Origin: Clostridiales bacterium
GTDB taxonomy: Bacteria; Bacillota; Clostridia; Christensenellales; Pumilibacteraceae
Direction: 5' to 3'
Assembly (NCBI GenBank): GCA_029066805.1
Contig: JAIEFT010000040.1
Location: 1-64,000, forward strand
Length of the DNA: 64,000 bases
Shown here: positions 29,214-39,800 of the stretch, one piece after another
Position numbering within the stretch: position 1 is the stretch's first letter
How the letters are laid out: the number at the start of each line of letters is the position of its first letter
Notes under the pieces: generated by a model
Database searches by the model: none
Told to the model about the DNA's origin: nothing
The model's input: the letters and a program-made list of their open reading frames with translations, nothing else
Position numbers and translations under genes: made by a program

Positions 29214-29996
29214 CTACTTGCTCTTACGGCTGTGCAAAGCGAGCATCTTGGTAAGATAATCCCTTTGGTCTTTACGCTCGACAATTCCGTCGACAAACCC
29301 GCTTTTCAGCTGGAACTCCGCGCTCTGGAAATCGTCGGGCAATTTTGCGCCCGTGTTTTGCTCTATTACGCGTTTTCCCGCAAAACCGACCTGAGCGCTC
29401 GGTTCGGCTATGATCACGTCGCCTAGCATAGCAAAGCTCGCCGTAACGCCGCCCATTGTCGGGTCGGTAAGACAAACAAGATACAGCAGTCCGGCGTCGC
29501 TGTGCTTTTTGACCGCGAGCGAAACCTTTGCCATTTGCATGAGCGACAAAACGCCCTCCTGCATGCGCGCGCCGCCCGAAGCGGTATAACCGATAACGGG
29601 CAGTTTATGTAAAAGCGCATACTCGAACAGCGCCGCCAGCCTATCGCCTACGACCGTACCCATGGACGCCATCATAAACTCGGGATTCATTACAAACATG
29701 CACGTCTCGTATCCGCCTATACTTGCACGACCGCACAGCACAGCCTCGTTCTCGCCGCTCTTCTGCTTGGCGGAAGAAATTTTATTGCCGTATTCGGGAA
29801 AAGCTATCGGGTCGGCGGTAATTTCGTTGCCGTACAGCTCGCAAAACGTGTCTTTGTCCGTCAAATATTCAATACGCGCACGCGGCGGTATTCTGTTGTA
29901 CTTGCCGCAGATCGGACAAATGTAGTAATTGCTATCCATCTCCGATCGGGCAACAGTCTGTTTACACTTGCCGCAAACAACGCAATCGTTACTCAT
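29214..29996 (-). CDS. accD: Acetyl-CoA carboxylase carboxyltransferase subunit beta
   Basis: CxxC...CxxC zinc ribbon; GYTASGGARMQEGVLSLMQMAKVSLAV ... DPTMGGVTASFAMLGDVIIAEP. Confidence 0.93.
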   Translation of the reverse strand: MSNDCVVCGKCKQTVARSEMDSNYYICPICGKYNRIPPRARIEYLTDKDTFCELYGNEITADPIAFPEYGNKISSAKQKSGENEAVLCGRASIGGYETCMFVMNPEFMMASMGTVVGDRLAALFEYALLHKLPVIGYTASGGARMQEGVLSLMQMAKVSLAVKKHSDAGLLYLVCLTDPTMGGVTASFAMLGDVIIAEPSAQVGFAGKRVIEQNTGAKLPDDFQSAEFQLKSGFVDGIVERKDQRDYLTKMLALHSRKSK

Positions 29997-29998
29997 AG

Positions 29999-30928
29999 TT
30001 ATTCCTCGCACAAAGCCGAAACCGTTGCATTAAGCGACGCAACGTCGGTCACCGTAAACGTTTTGACGTCGGGCAGCGTGCGTTTGACAAAGCCCGTAAG
30101 GGTACTGCCCGCGCCCACTTCTATAAACGTGTCCACACCGTCCGCATGCATCGTTTGTATAATATCCTGCCACCTTACGGGCGAGCAAACCTGATTGGCT
30201 ATATTCTCGATTATCTGCGTTTTGTCGCTACCGTACTTGCCGCCCGTCAAATTAGAATAAAGCGGAACGGTCGGCGCGCTTATATGCATGCGGGAGAGAA
30301 CGCTCCTCAGCGTTTGCGCGGCGTCCGCCATGTACGGCGTATGGAACGCACCGCTCACCTGCAGCTTGACGGCCCTGCCGCCGTTTTCCTTGATCCGCTC
30401 GCAAAGCTTGTCCAACTGTTCGGGCGCACCAGAGCACGAGATTTGCCCGGGGCAATTATAATTGACAGCCCACACTTCCGCAAGCTCGGCACAAAGGCTT
30501 TCCACCGTTGCGGCGTCCAGCTTGAGCGCCGCGACCATGCCGCCGCTGTGCGCCTCCGAAAGCTCCGCCATTTTGCGCGACCGCTCTATAACAAGCCGAT
30601 ACGCGTCCTCGACGGACAGCACGCCGCTAAATGCAAGCGCGGGGATCTCGCCCAACGAAAATCCCGCGACCGCGGCAGTTTTTATGCCGCTGCTCTTTAA
30701 CTCGTTAGCAAACGCAAGGCCTGTAAGGAATAGGCACGGCTGAGCGTATTCGGTACGCTTGAGCTGCTCGGCTTCGCCTTTGAAGCACACGTCTTTAACG
30801 CCTGCGCTTATGCCGTCGGCAAAGTCGTACAGTTGTTTGGCCGCAGCCGAAGCGTCGTACAGATCCTTGCCCATGCCGACTGCTTGCGCGCCCTGACCGG
30901 AAAAATGAATCGCTGTTTTATTACCCAT
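29999..30928 (-). CDS. fabD: [acyl-carrier-protein] S-malonyltransferase
   Basis: FSGQGAQAVGMGKDLY ... VAGFSLGEIPALAFSGVLSVEDAYRLVIERSRKMAE ... VSGAFHTPYM. Confidence 0.92.
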   Translation of the reverse strand: MGNKTAIHFSGQGAQAVGMGKDLYDASAAAKQLYDFADGISAGVKDVCFKGEAEQLKRTEYAQPCLFLTGLAFANELKSSGIKTAAVAGFSLGEIPALAFSGVLSVEDAYRLVIERSRKMAELSEAHSGGMVAALKLDAATVESLCAELAEVWAVNYNCPGQISCSGAPEQLDKLCERIKENGGRAVKLQVSGAFHTPYMADAAQTLRSVLSRMHISAPTVPLYSNLTGGKYGSDKTQIIENIANQVCSPVRWQDIIQTMHADGVDTFIEVGAGSTLTGFVKRTLPDVKTFTVTDVASLNATVSALCEE

Positions 30929-30939
30929 GATACTCCGTA

Positions 30940-31389
30940 TTACTTGTCCGCATAAATCGAGTTTTTATCGACCGCGGTAAACGTCATGCTGCCCTTGGCG
31001 CAAACGACGTCGCCTACGCAGACAGTCGCGTCAAAGCTGACAATCGATCCGCCCGCGCGCGTCTTTTTGACCGCCACGGCAAGCGTGTCGCCGGGGATGA
31101 TCGGTTTGACAAACTTAAAGCTGTCCACCTTTAAAAGCACATACAATACGCCGTCGTCGGCTTGCTCGTCCACGTTCATCACAATCGAGCAAAGCTGCGC
31201 GCAGCTTTCTATTATAAGAACGCCCGGCATGATCGGCGCGTCGGGGAAATGCCCGATAAAATAAGGCTCGTTTACCGATACGTTTTTTATTCCGCACGCA
31301 CTTTCGCCGGGAACGATCTCCGTTACCCGCTCTATCATCTGGAACGGCGGGCGTTGCTTTATTTTGCGATTGACCCAATCTATGTTCAT
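30940..31389 (-). CDS. fabZ: 3-hydroxyacyl-[ACP] dehydratase FabZ
   Basis: RPPFQMIERVTEIVPGESACGIKNVSVNEPYFIGHFPDAPIMPGVLIIESCAQ; ATG start overlaps the fabG stop. Confidence 0.92.
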   Translation of the reverse strand: MNIDWVNRKIKQRPPFQMIERVTEIVPGESACGIKNVSVNEPYFIGHFPDAPIMPGVLIIESCAQLCSIVMNVDEQADDGVLYVLLKVDSFKFVKPIIPGDTLAVAVKKTRAGGSIVSFDATVCVGDVVCAKGSMTFTAVDKNSIYADK

Positions 31390-32120
31390 CACAACGACAA
31401 TCCTCCGTCCATTGTAATAACCTGCCCCGTCATGTACGAACACGCGTCGGACGCGAGCACGGCAACCGTTGCGGCAACTTCTTCCGCCGTGCCGAACCTG
31501 CGCATGGGAATGGCGTTAAGATACTCGTCCACCTTTTCCTTGGGCAGAGCGTCTATCATTTCGGTAACGATAAATCCGGGCGCGACGGCGTTTACGCGTA
31601 TGCCCTTTACGGCAAGCTCTTTTGCGAGCACGCGCGTCATGGAATTTATCGCGCCCTTGGTCGCGCTGTACACGCTTTGTCCGGCAAGCGCGATCTCGCC
31701 GCTTACCGACGACATATTGATGATCGTGCCGGTCTTGCGCCTAAACATTTTTAGCGCAACCTGCTGCGCGCAATAAAAATATCCCTTTATATTAAGGTCG
31801 AAGCACTTATCGAGCGTCGATTTTTGGAGCATGAGCAAATACTCGTCCTTGACCATGCCCGCATTGTTTACCAGCAAATCGATCTGCCCGTATGCCTTGT
31901 CCACGTCGCGAACCATTGCCTTAACCTGTTCGAGATTGGTAACGTCCGCTTGGTAAATCATGCCGTCGCCGCCGTTCGCCCTGATTTCGGCGAGCACCGC
32001 CTCCGCCTCGTCGCGGCTTCTGCTGTAATTGACTGCAACGGTGTAGCCTTCCTTGGCAAGCCGTATCGCGCAGGCTTTGCCTATGCCGCGCGACGCGCCC
32101 GTAACTATCGCTGTTTTCAT
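31389..32120 (-). CDS. fabG: 3-oxoacyl-[ACP] reductase FabG
   Basis: AIVTGASRGIGKACAIRLAKEGY ... NNAGMVKDEYLLMLQ ... YSATKGAINSMTRVLAKELAVKGIRVNAVAPGFI. Confidence 0.95.
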   Translation of the reverse strand: MKTAIVTGASRGIGKACAIRLAKEGYTVAVNYSRSRDEAEAVLAEIRANGGDGMIYQADVTNLEQVKAMVRDVDKAYGQIDLLVNNAGMVKDEYLLMLQKSTLDKCFDLNIKGYFYCAQQVALKMFRRKTGTIINMSSVSGEIALAGQSVYSATKGAINSMTRVLAKELAVKGIRVNAVAPGFIVTEMIDALPKEKVDEYLNAIPMRRFGTAEEVAATVAVLASDACSYMTGQVITMDGGLSL

Positions 32121-32130
32121 GGTGTCGCTC

Positions 32131-34530
32131 CTAATCTTTTGTCAGTATCACCGCGCAGTACGACCCGCCCGCGCCGAAGGATGTAACAAGTATGTTCTTA
32201 AGCCCGTCGCAAGATATTGCCTTGCGCGCAGCTTTTCCGTCTTTACCTATAACAAACGCGCTGGTTTCGGTTTTTATATCGCCGTGCAGGATAAGCGCAC
32301 CGTGCGCAACCGCGAGCGCCGCCGCCGAAGCGCGTCCCTCGCCCATGCGCTCCTTTACGGATATGACGGGTATGCGTTGCGCAGCTGCACCGAAAACACG
32401 CCCGTACGAATCAAGCTCGATACGGTCTATCGCCTTGTGACCGTTTGCAAAGCCTATTACGGCGTCGATATCGCCGAGCGCAAGCCCCGCATCTTTAACA
32501 GCATCGGTAATAGCTATATCCAACGCCTTTTCAGAGCCGATGAGCGTTCCGAATTGGACTCCGCTGTGCGCCGAGCCCGTACCCGCGATGCGGCAATATT
32601 TTTTAGCATTACGCGCGGTCGCACTCTCGTCGCTTTCCAGCATAACGGACACGCTTCCGTCCGACAGCGCAAACGCCTGCGAATTAAACGCGTACGGCAA
32701 GACCTGCTCGCCCGCTACCAAACCGAGTCCGCGGTACAGCTCGTCCATAATATCGCTGTTTTCGTCCGTGCCGCTCGCAAGCATAGCTTTTTCCTCGCCG
32801 GAGCGGATAACATCCGCCGCATATGCTATGCTGAACAAGCCCGATTGTGCGCCGTTGGTCACCGTCACGTTGTAGCCTTTTATGCCCGAGCAAATAGATA
32901 AGTATCCGCCCGCGGCGTTGTACACCGTGTTAGGGAATTTAAACGCACTGCCTGCGGCATTTCCGCGATCGGCTATTTGTATCTCGAAGTCGCAGCCCGG
33001 TCCGAGCGCACCCTCCGACGTTCCCACAATAATGCCGATGTCCGCGGCATTATCGGCAGTAACGGCATACTCGGCGTTAATAAGCGCCTGCATTCCCGAC
33101 ACTGCCTGCAGCTGACTGAATCTGTCGAGCTTGCGGTAAAACGCCATTTTAAGTCCCACCGCGTCGTAATCGCAGCTCGATACCGAGGAGCGCGCGCTTT
33201 GCCCTTCTATCTTTTCGCCGTTTGCGCAGGCTTCGAGATAGCGCGGAACTCCGTTGCCGAGCGGCGTGACCGCGCCGATACCCGTGACGTACACATTAGG
33301 CTTGCTCTCCTGCACGCGCACGTCGCCGTTATCCTTGCCGAACACTATGCTCGCATTGTTGCCGCCAAAGGCAAACGAATTGCTCATAACGGTGTTTAAT
33401 TGCTTGGCGTGCGGCTTGTTCGGGCAAAAGTCCATATCGCCCGCTTTGTCGGCAAGCGCTTTTATATCCTCGTCGCTGTACCCGACAGTGGGCGGAATGG
33501 TGTTTTGCGTAAGCGCCTTTATGGCGAAAACCGCCTCTATCGCGCCTGCCGCACCCAGACAGTGCCCGGTCATAGCCTTGGTCGAGCTGACGCTTAAATT
33601 TTTGTTTTTTCCGTCAAAAATAGTGTGCAACGACAAGAACTCCGCTTCGTCGTTTTTGGACGTGCCCGTGCCGTGAGCGTTGACGTAGCCTATATCCGAT
33701 TCATTCACGCCCGAATTGCGGAGCGCTCTGCGAATAGCGCTCATCTGCCCCTCGCCGTCCGGACGAGGCGCGGTTATATGGTGCGCGTCGCTGCTGATTC
33801 CGCTGCCGAGCACCTCGCAGTACATTTTTGCACCGCGGGCTTTGGCGTGTTCGTACGACTCGACTATAACAATACCCGAGCCCTCGCCGAGGGTCAAGCC
33901 CGACGAATGATTGAACGGCGAGCACGGGTCTGAAGCAAGCGCATGCAGCGATATAAACCCCGCATACGGCACGGACGCAAAAGCGTCAGCACCGCCTGCC
34001 ACTACAATGTCGGCTTTGCCGTTGCGAATAAGGTCGGACGCGTATGCTATGCTTATAGTCCCCGCCGCACACGCATTGGCAACGTTGGTAACAACGCCGC
34101 CCGCGCCCGTCGCACCCGCGACCTGCGAGGCTATAGCCGATATGGGCATTTGCTTTATGTACTCGGGCTTTTTCGCCTCGGTATAGTATTTTTCTATGCT
34201 GACAACGCCGCCCACGCAGCTGCCGATAATGACGCTGCAACGCGGATTGCCGTCAAAGCTTTTTAATCCCGCATCAGCCATTGCCTCCGCGGTAGCTTTT
34301 ATGCACAGCTTGGACACTCTGTCCATTTCTTTGGTGTGCGGAGCGTCCAAATCGGCGCAGCGCACCTCCGCCGCGTAATCGGTATAACAATCAACCGTAT
34401 CTACCGTTTTGGTGTGCGCAATGCCGGACGTGGAATGCAAAGCGTTTGCCCAGCATTCGTCAACATTATTGCCGATTGCGCATATCATACCAAGCCCTGT
34501 TATTACACAGCGCTTATCGTCCCTTGTCAT
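32131..34530 (-). CDS. Fused beta-ketoacyl-ACP synthase: active N-terminal KAS + degenerate C-terminal KAS domain
   Basis: Domain 1: NACAAGTISIAYASDLIRNG, NAHGTGTSKND, KAMTGHCLGAAG. Domain 2: NGAQSGLFSIAYAADVIRSG, FANGHKAID, KERMGEGRASAAA, i.e. triad C/H/H replaced by A/N/E. Confidence 0.9.
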   Translation of the reverse strand: MTRDDKRCVITGLGMICAIGNNVDECWANALHSTSGIAHTKTVDTVDCYTDYAAEVRCADLDAPHTKEMDRVSKLCIKATAEAMADAGLKSFDGNPRCSVIIGSCVGGVVSIEKYYTEAKKPEYIKQMPISAIASQVAGATGAGGVVTNVANACAAGTISIAYASDLIRNGKADIVVAGGADAFASVPYAGFISLHALASDPCSPFNHSSGLTLGEGSGIVIVESYEHAKARGAKMYCEVLGSGISSDAHHITAPRPDGEGQMSAIRRALRNSGVNESDIGYVNAHGTGTSKNDEAEFLSLHTIFDGKNKNLSVSSTKAMTGHCLGAAGAIEAVFAIKALTQNTIPPTVGYSDEDIKALADKAGDMDFCPNKPHAKQLNTVMSNSFAFGGNNASIVFGKDNGDVRVQESKPNVYVTGIGAVTPLGNGVPRYLEACANGEKIEGQSARSSVSSCDYDAVGLKMAFYRKLDRFSQLQAVSGMQALINAEYAVTADNAADIGIIVGTSEGALGPGCDFEIQIADRGNAAGSAFKFPNTVYNAAGGYLSICSGIKGYNVTVTNGAQSGLFSIAYAADVIRSGEEKAMLASGTDENSDIMDELYRGLGLVAGEQVLPYAFNSQAFALSDGSVSVMLESDESATARNAKKYCRIAGTGSAHSGVQFGTLIGSEKALDIAITDAVKDAGLALGDIDAVIGFANGHKAIDRIELDSYGRVFGAAAQRIPVISVKERMGEGRASAAALAVAHGALILHGDIKTETSAFVIGKDGKAARKAISCDGLKNILVTSFGAGGSYCAVILTKD

Positions 34531-34553
34531 ATATCACCTACCGACTTGATTTT

Positions 34554-34796
34554 TTACGAGTGCGAAACAATATATGCAGCAATGCTGTCGATGTTATAGA
34601 ACGGTTCTTTGCCGACGCCCGTCATGGAAACACCGTATGTACTGTCTACAAAGGCTATTATCTCGAGCGAGTCTATCGAATCCAATCCGATACCGTCCGA
34701 AAACAACGGCGTGTCGTATTCGAGCGCGTCGGCTTCGATGCCGAGATTGTTGCAAAAGAATTCTTTCAAGCTTTTTTTGACTTCGAGTTCGTTCAT
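34554..34796 (-). CDS. Acyl carrier protein
   Basis: MNELEVKKSLKEFFCNNLGIEADALEYDTPLFSDGIGLDSIDSLEIIAFVDSTYGV: DSxxSLE phosphopantetheine motif; RBS AAGGAG. Confidence 0.9.
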   Translation of the reverse strand: MNELEVKKSLKEFFCNNLGIEADALEYDTPLFSDGIGLDSIDSLEIIAFVDSTYGVSMTGVGKEPFYNIDSIAAYIVSHS

Positions 34797-34952
34797 TATT
34801 TTTCTCCTTGGATGAAGTTGATATACAAGTTTTCCGAAACGGTAACGGCACACAAAACCGATCCGAAATTTCGGATTGCGCAAATTATATAAAATGAATC
34901 TAAACTGAATCTAAACTGACGGTATAAAAATCAAAATTTATGTATAATTTCT

Positions 34953-36002
34953 CTATTTAGTCGGCAATGCCACCGTAAAAACGGTCATATCGTCCTCGCG
35001 CGCGACGGAGACCGTGCCCTTGTGAAGATCGACAATGCGCTTGACAATAGAAAGCCCGATACCGTTGCCCGACCGCGAATGCGATTTGTCCGCCTGATAG
35101 AATTTGTTGAATATTTTTTCGCTGTCGCTTTCGGATATTTTCAATCCGGAATTGCTTATTTTTACCGACAGCGTAGCGTCCTCACCCTTTTCTATGCCTA
35201 CGCAGAGCGCGCCGCCCTCGTCCGCAAACTTAACGGCGTTGTCCAAAAGATTAAGCCAAACCTGCTTTAGCATATCCTCGTTGGCTTCGATAAAGAACTC
35301 GTCAAAGCCCATCGTAAGGTTCAATCGCTTAGTCGTCCATTGCCGTTCCAAAAGCAATACGCACATACGTATTTGTTCGGAAACGTTGTAGCAGTGCTTG
35401 TCCGCCAATATCCCCTGATTTTCCAGCTTGGTCAGGTTGAGGATATTTGTCGTCAAAAGCGTAAGTCTGTCCGTCTCTTCCTCTATTATGTTAAGGTATT
35501 CTACCTGCTTTTCCTTGGGCAGATCGTTGTTCTTCATTAACCCGATAAGCCCGTTTATAGACATGAGCGGTGTCTTTAGCTCGTGCGAAAAATTGTTGAC
35601 AAAGTCAGACTGAATTATCTCTACGTTTTGCAGCTCCTGCGCAAGCGTGTTAAAGCTCTTATATATCGGCTCGACAATACTGCCGTCGCTGTAATTAAGC
35701 CGCGCGTCGTATTTGCCGTCTGACAGCTTGGACATTCCGTCGAGTATATCGTTTATCGGTCTTAGGATTATACTGCTGGTAAAATAGAACAGCGCAATAC
35801 CCGTTATAACGCTTGTGAGCCCTATTGCGACGTATTGGAACACCTGTTCGTCGCCAAACCAACCCAGATACGACGCAAGCCATTCCAAAACGACGGTCAC
35901 GATAATAATAAACGCCATCACAATGACCGTTCCGATTATAAAGTAATTACGCAGCTTCCTTTTGGGGCGCGTATCAAATAATTCCCTTTGCGTATCGTTC
36001 AT
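34953..36002 (-). CDS. Sensor histidine kinase (two TM, HAMP, HisKA, HATPase)
   Basis: FVNNFSHELKTPLMSINGLIGLM ... DEDMLKQVWLNLLDNAVKFADEGG ... GNGIGLSIVKRIVDLHKG. Confidence 0.95.
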   Translation of the reverse strand: MNDTQRELFDTRPKRKLRNYFIIGTVIVMAFIIIVTVVLEWLASYLGWFGDEQVFQYVAIGLTSVITGIALFYFTSSIILRPINDILDGMSKLSDGKYDARLNYSDGSIVEPIYKSFNTLAQELQNVEIIQSDFVNNFSHELKTPLMSINGLIGLMKNNDLPKEKQVEYLNIIEEETDRLTLLTTNILNLTKLENQGILADKHCYNVSEQIRMCVLLLERQWTTKRLNLTMGFDEFFIEANEDMLKQVWLNLLDNAVKFADEGGALCVGIEKGEDATLSVKISNSGLKISESDSEKIFNKFYQADKSHSRSGNGIGLSIVKRIVDLHKGTVSVAREDDMTVFTVALPTK

Positions 36003-36673
36003 ACCCTTTTAACCGCCTTGTACCCGAGCCCGCGCAAGTTTTCTATCCTAAATTCGTCCCAATCCTCAAACCGCTTGCGCAGTCTGCCTATATGCACAGT
36101 TACCGTCTCCATACCCGTATTGCAATCCACACCCCAAATGTCGTCCATCAGCTGTATCTGCGTAAATATCTTGTTGGGCGACGAAAGCAGCTTGTACAAC
36201 AGCAAAAACTCCTTTTGCGGCAGCTCCATCACCTGTCCGTGTCCCGACACCGTAAACGAATCGTAGTCAAGCACTACGCCGCCGATAACAAGCTTACGTT
36301 CGCTCACGCCCTTGCCGCGGTGTAAAAGCGTTTTTACATGCAATACAAGCTCCTCCGCGTCGATGGGCTTGGACATGTAATCGTCTATACCGGCAAGAAA
36401 ACCCTTTTTTCTATCCTCGGATAGCTGCTTTGCGGAAATCATAAGAATAAGCAGATCGTTGTTTGTCAAACGCAATTGCCGCGTAAGCTCGTACCCGTCG
36501 ATATTCGGCATCATTATATCCACGATAACAAGATCGATATACTCCTTTTCCAAAACGTCAAGAGCTTCCTCGCCGTTACGCGCGCAAAAAACCTCGAAAC
36601 GCTCAAGCTCCAACGCTTCTTTAATGAAATATCTGATGTTTTTATCGTCATCCACAACGAGTATACGAAACAT
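35999..36673 (-). CDS. OmpR-family response regulator
   Basis: ILVVDDDKNIRYFIKEAL ... DLVIVDIMMPNIDGYEL ... winged-helix C-terminus TVTVHIGRLRKRFEDWDEFRIENLRGLGYK. Confidence 0.95.
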   Translation of the reverse strand: MFRILVVDDDKNIRYFIKEALELERFEVFCARNGEEALDVLEKEYIDLVIVDIMMPNIDGYELTRQLRLTNNDLLILMISAKQLSEDRKKGFLAGIDDYMSKPIDAEELVLHVKTLLHRGKGVSERKLVIGGVVLDYDSFTVSGHGQVMELPQKEFLLLYKLLSSPNKIFTQIQLMDDIWGVDCNTGMETVTVHIGRLRKRFEDWDEFRIENLRGLGYKAVKRV

Positions 36674-36813
36674 TTTTTCTCCTTAATGAACGCCGCCGCA
36701 TACAATATATAACCGACGCGTCAATCGAATTATAACACATGCCGAAAATAAAATCAATCACCGCAAAGCGGTCAATAACTTTTTGCTTTTCACTTATTAC
36801 GGTCAATAATAGA

Positions 36814-36850
36814 AAAGAACGGAACTTGTAAAATTAAGCTCCGTTCTTTT
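36814..36850 (-). terminator. Terminator downstream of the M60-like peptidase gene
   Basis: AAAGAACGGAgCTT ... AAGtTCCGTTCTTTTC hairpin. Confidence 0.7.
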
Positions 36851-36855
36851 TTGAA

Positions 36856-39800
36856 TTAATATAATGCAATCGAGTCAATATACGTATCGCCGATACACCG
36901 TATTTCCACTTTATGTTTGCCTGCCGACAGAAGCCGGGAAATATAACTGACGCCTGTGCCGCCTGTGGGTGGCTCGACCTCAATAGAATCCACTTTCTTG
37001 CCGTCTATCCAAACTTCGTAATTGCTGTCGCGCATGGTGGACGTGAGGACCGCGACGCGCGTACCGGTAAACTCGAATACTACCTTGCTGTCCTTTTTGC
37101 CATGATAGATTTGACCGAAGGTAGAAACGCCTTGCTCTGTCGTCCACTCGCCGCCGAATACAAGCGCTTCGTTGTCGGGCGAAATGTGATTAGCACCGTT
37201 GCCTGTTAGAGTGAATTGGTAGGTAAACGTAATTCCACTGAGAATGAAGTGTCCGCTGTTGTTGTTCGTGCTTTCGATAGTGAGTCTGACAAAGCGGAAT
37301 TCATAGGCGGCGTTTAAGTTCACCGTAGCGCTGTACGCCGCGCCTGTGCCGTTTGTGTATTCGCCAGCGCTCGTATAGGTTTTGCCGTCCATGCTTATTT
37401 CGAGCGAGAATTTTTTGGGAAGCCCCTGCTGTGCGGTTGTAGCCGCTTGGGGCTTTCTGCCGAAGAACGTGATTTTGTTTGCGGAAATCGTCTTGCCCAT
37501 ATCCAATTCCAAAACCATAGCGCCTTGGGAAGCGGAAGCGTTTTTCGCCGAATGGAAGAACGTCTCCTGCCCTGTCACAAGCAGATTGTCGATTTTTGTG
37601 GTATTGTCCCAAGACTGTTTATTGCAGCTGACGATGCTCACTCCCTCGTCCCACGTCGAATAATTGACGGGACTCGCGGAGTAGCTGAAATTGTATGAAC
37701 GAGTGTAGAAGTAATCGCTTTCGAAACTGCGGTTGTCGGGAAAATCGTAATCGCTTCTGTAGGCGTTAATGTAGGGCTGACTGCCGTTAATGTTGGCAGT
37801 GGTGGGAGGCGTTGACTTTGCCGCCAAAACTTCCGCTTCGGGGACTTCCTTGCCTGCGCTGTTCAAGTAATAAGTTTGGGTGAATTTTTTATCTTTTTCC
37901 TCGTCGGACAGCGCATTATAGGCATCGGCGTTGATTTCGTCTGTCATAGCGGCGTCGTTGTAATATCTGATTCCCTGCGTAAACATAGGATCGGTCCATC
38001 GGCGCATGCCTACGCCGATAAAGCTTCGGGCAACCGGGTCGACGATAAGCACTTCTTTTATGTGTAACCAATTGTCGATTTCGCCCATCTCGTTTGGCGC
38101 AATGGTATAGATGGGAGTATCCGAAAATTCTGCTGCCGAACCGCTCTTAACGTACACTTTACCGTCGTCGAACTTTACGTCGAAGTAGGTTGCGGCGGCG
38201 TCGGGACGGAATAGCGCGGAGTTGGTTTTATTTTGATATTTCGTTATGGGCGTGTCTTTGGTTATCCTTGCGCCGAGCGAGTAATTTTTGCCGTCGGGCG
38301 AATAGTACAGCGCGCAGTTGTCCCTACCTCTCAGATAAACGCGGTACGTTCCGTCTTCGTCAAAGAACAGTTTGCCGTCGATGACCTCGATATTGTTTTC
38401 GTGAAAGAAATATTTATCGGGCGCGTCGGGATATTTTTTGCGGTTTTCCTCCGTGTCGGGATAGAACCAAATATCGGTGTTGGCATTCTGCGTGGGGTTA
38501 AACTGTTCTTGCTGTAAGCCGCCGTTGGTACTGCCCGCAAAGCCCATGTTGTAAGCCTCTACCGCGTCGGTATACATATTATCGGCGTAGTAGGTGTAGG
38601 TAGTCCTATTCAGCTTCAGTTTGTTTACTTCCTGCGAGATTTGGAATTCGAGAACAAGGTCGACGTCTTCGACCTCGAACGCACCGTCGTCCTTTTTGAT
38701 TTCAAGCGTTGCCACGATCGAGCCCGAAGTCGAGCCTGTCTTTGCGCCCGCGGCGGGGGTGTATTTCAGTCTGTAATTGTCAATTACCTCGATCGAGCCG
38801 TTCTTGGGTTTGGTCACGCTCTTTACAGTGTAAGTAAAGCCGCCGGGTATAACAACGCTACCGTACGAGTATTGTCCGTCGGGCGCGGTATACGGTCTGA
38901 GATCGATATCGAAAGGCGCGTTTGCAATTATGTAAGGCTGCATTGTCTTAAAATATTTCTTTTCGCCGTCGTACATATAGCTTCTGCCCGTCTGATATAC
39001 GGAAGCAACGGGAACGAACATGGGATAATTAGCGTCTTTAACAGCTGCGGAAGGCGTGTATGCGTTACTGCCGCCGTTATAGTAAGAGTTAGTCAAGCTT
39101 GCATAATACGTAAAATCGTGATGGGTGATCGTCGCCCATTTATTAAAGTAATTATTTGCGCCCTTTGCTCCGCGCGCGCTTGTAAACGCGTCCGCACCGA
39201 AGTTGTGCAGTAGCGTTGCGTAAACGGCAAGACCGTTCGTGGAATTGAGCTGATTGTTTATTACGCGTTGCAAAGTCCAAGACCCGCTTGTGTAATTGTT
39301 CCAGCCGCCCAGGCCTTGCGCGCCGTAGCTGCCTATACCGCGTTTGGAAGAAATTTTAGTAAACAGCGCGTAGGAAACAAGGGTAAGCGCGTTGTTGGTT
39401 GTTTCGCCGTCAGCACCCGAACCCAAGCCGAAGTTTTGGAAGTTGTGGTGATACTCGTGGAAGTTGCCCCAGCTTCCCGAAGTGACAAGCGTGTTGTAAT
39501 TGAGCGATTGCGACATCCAGCCTGCGGGACAGTTGACGGAGCTTCTTCCGGGGAAGGCAACCGCCGCGCCCGCCGCAACAAACGGGTCGTAAATGAATAC
39601 TATACCCTGCTTGGAGCTTGCCGCCGTAACGGACGAAACCTTCTCCCAAAGCACTGCCGCTTTGTAAATGTTGTCGTACGAAAAACCTTCCGCGTAATAT
39701 CTCGGACCGGAATGCAGTACGCCGTAGTTCCAAACTTCCATATCGAAGTAAGGCACGACAGATTCCTTTTTAAGTCTGTTGTATTCTTCCTCGGTGGTGT

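Noticed and set aside
29999-30928. FabD GFSLGE instead of GHSLGE as an inactivated enzyme
   Set aside because: The nucleophile Ser and downstream His (AFHTPYM) are intact; the residue before Ser varies in the family.
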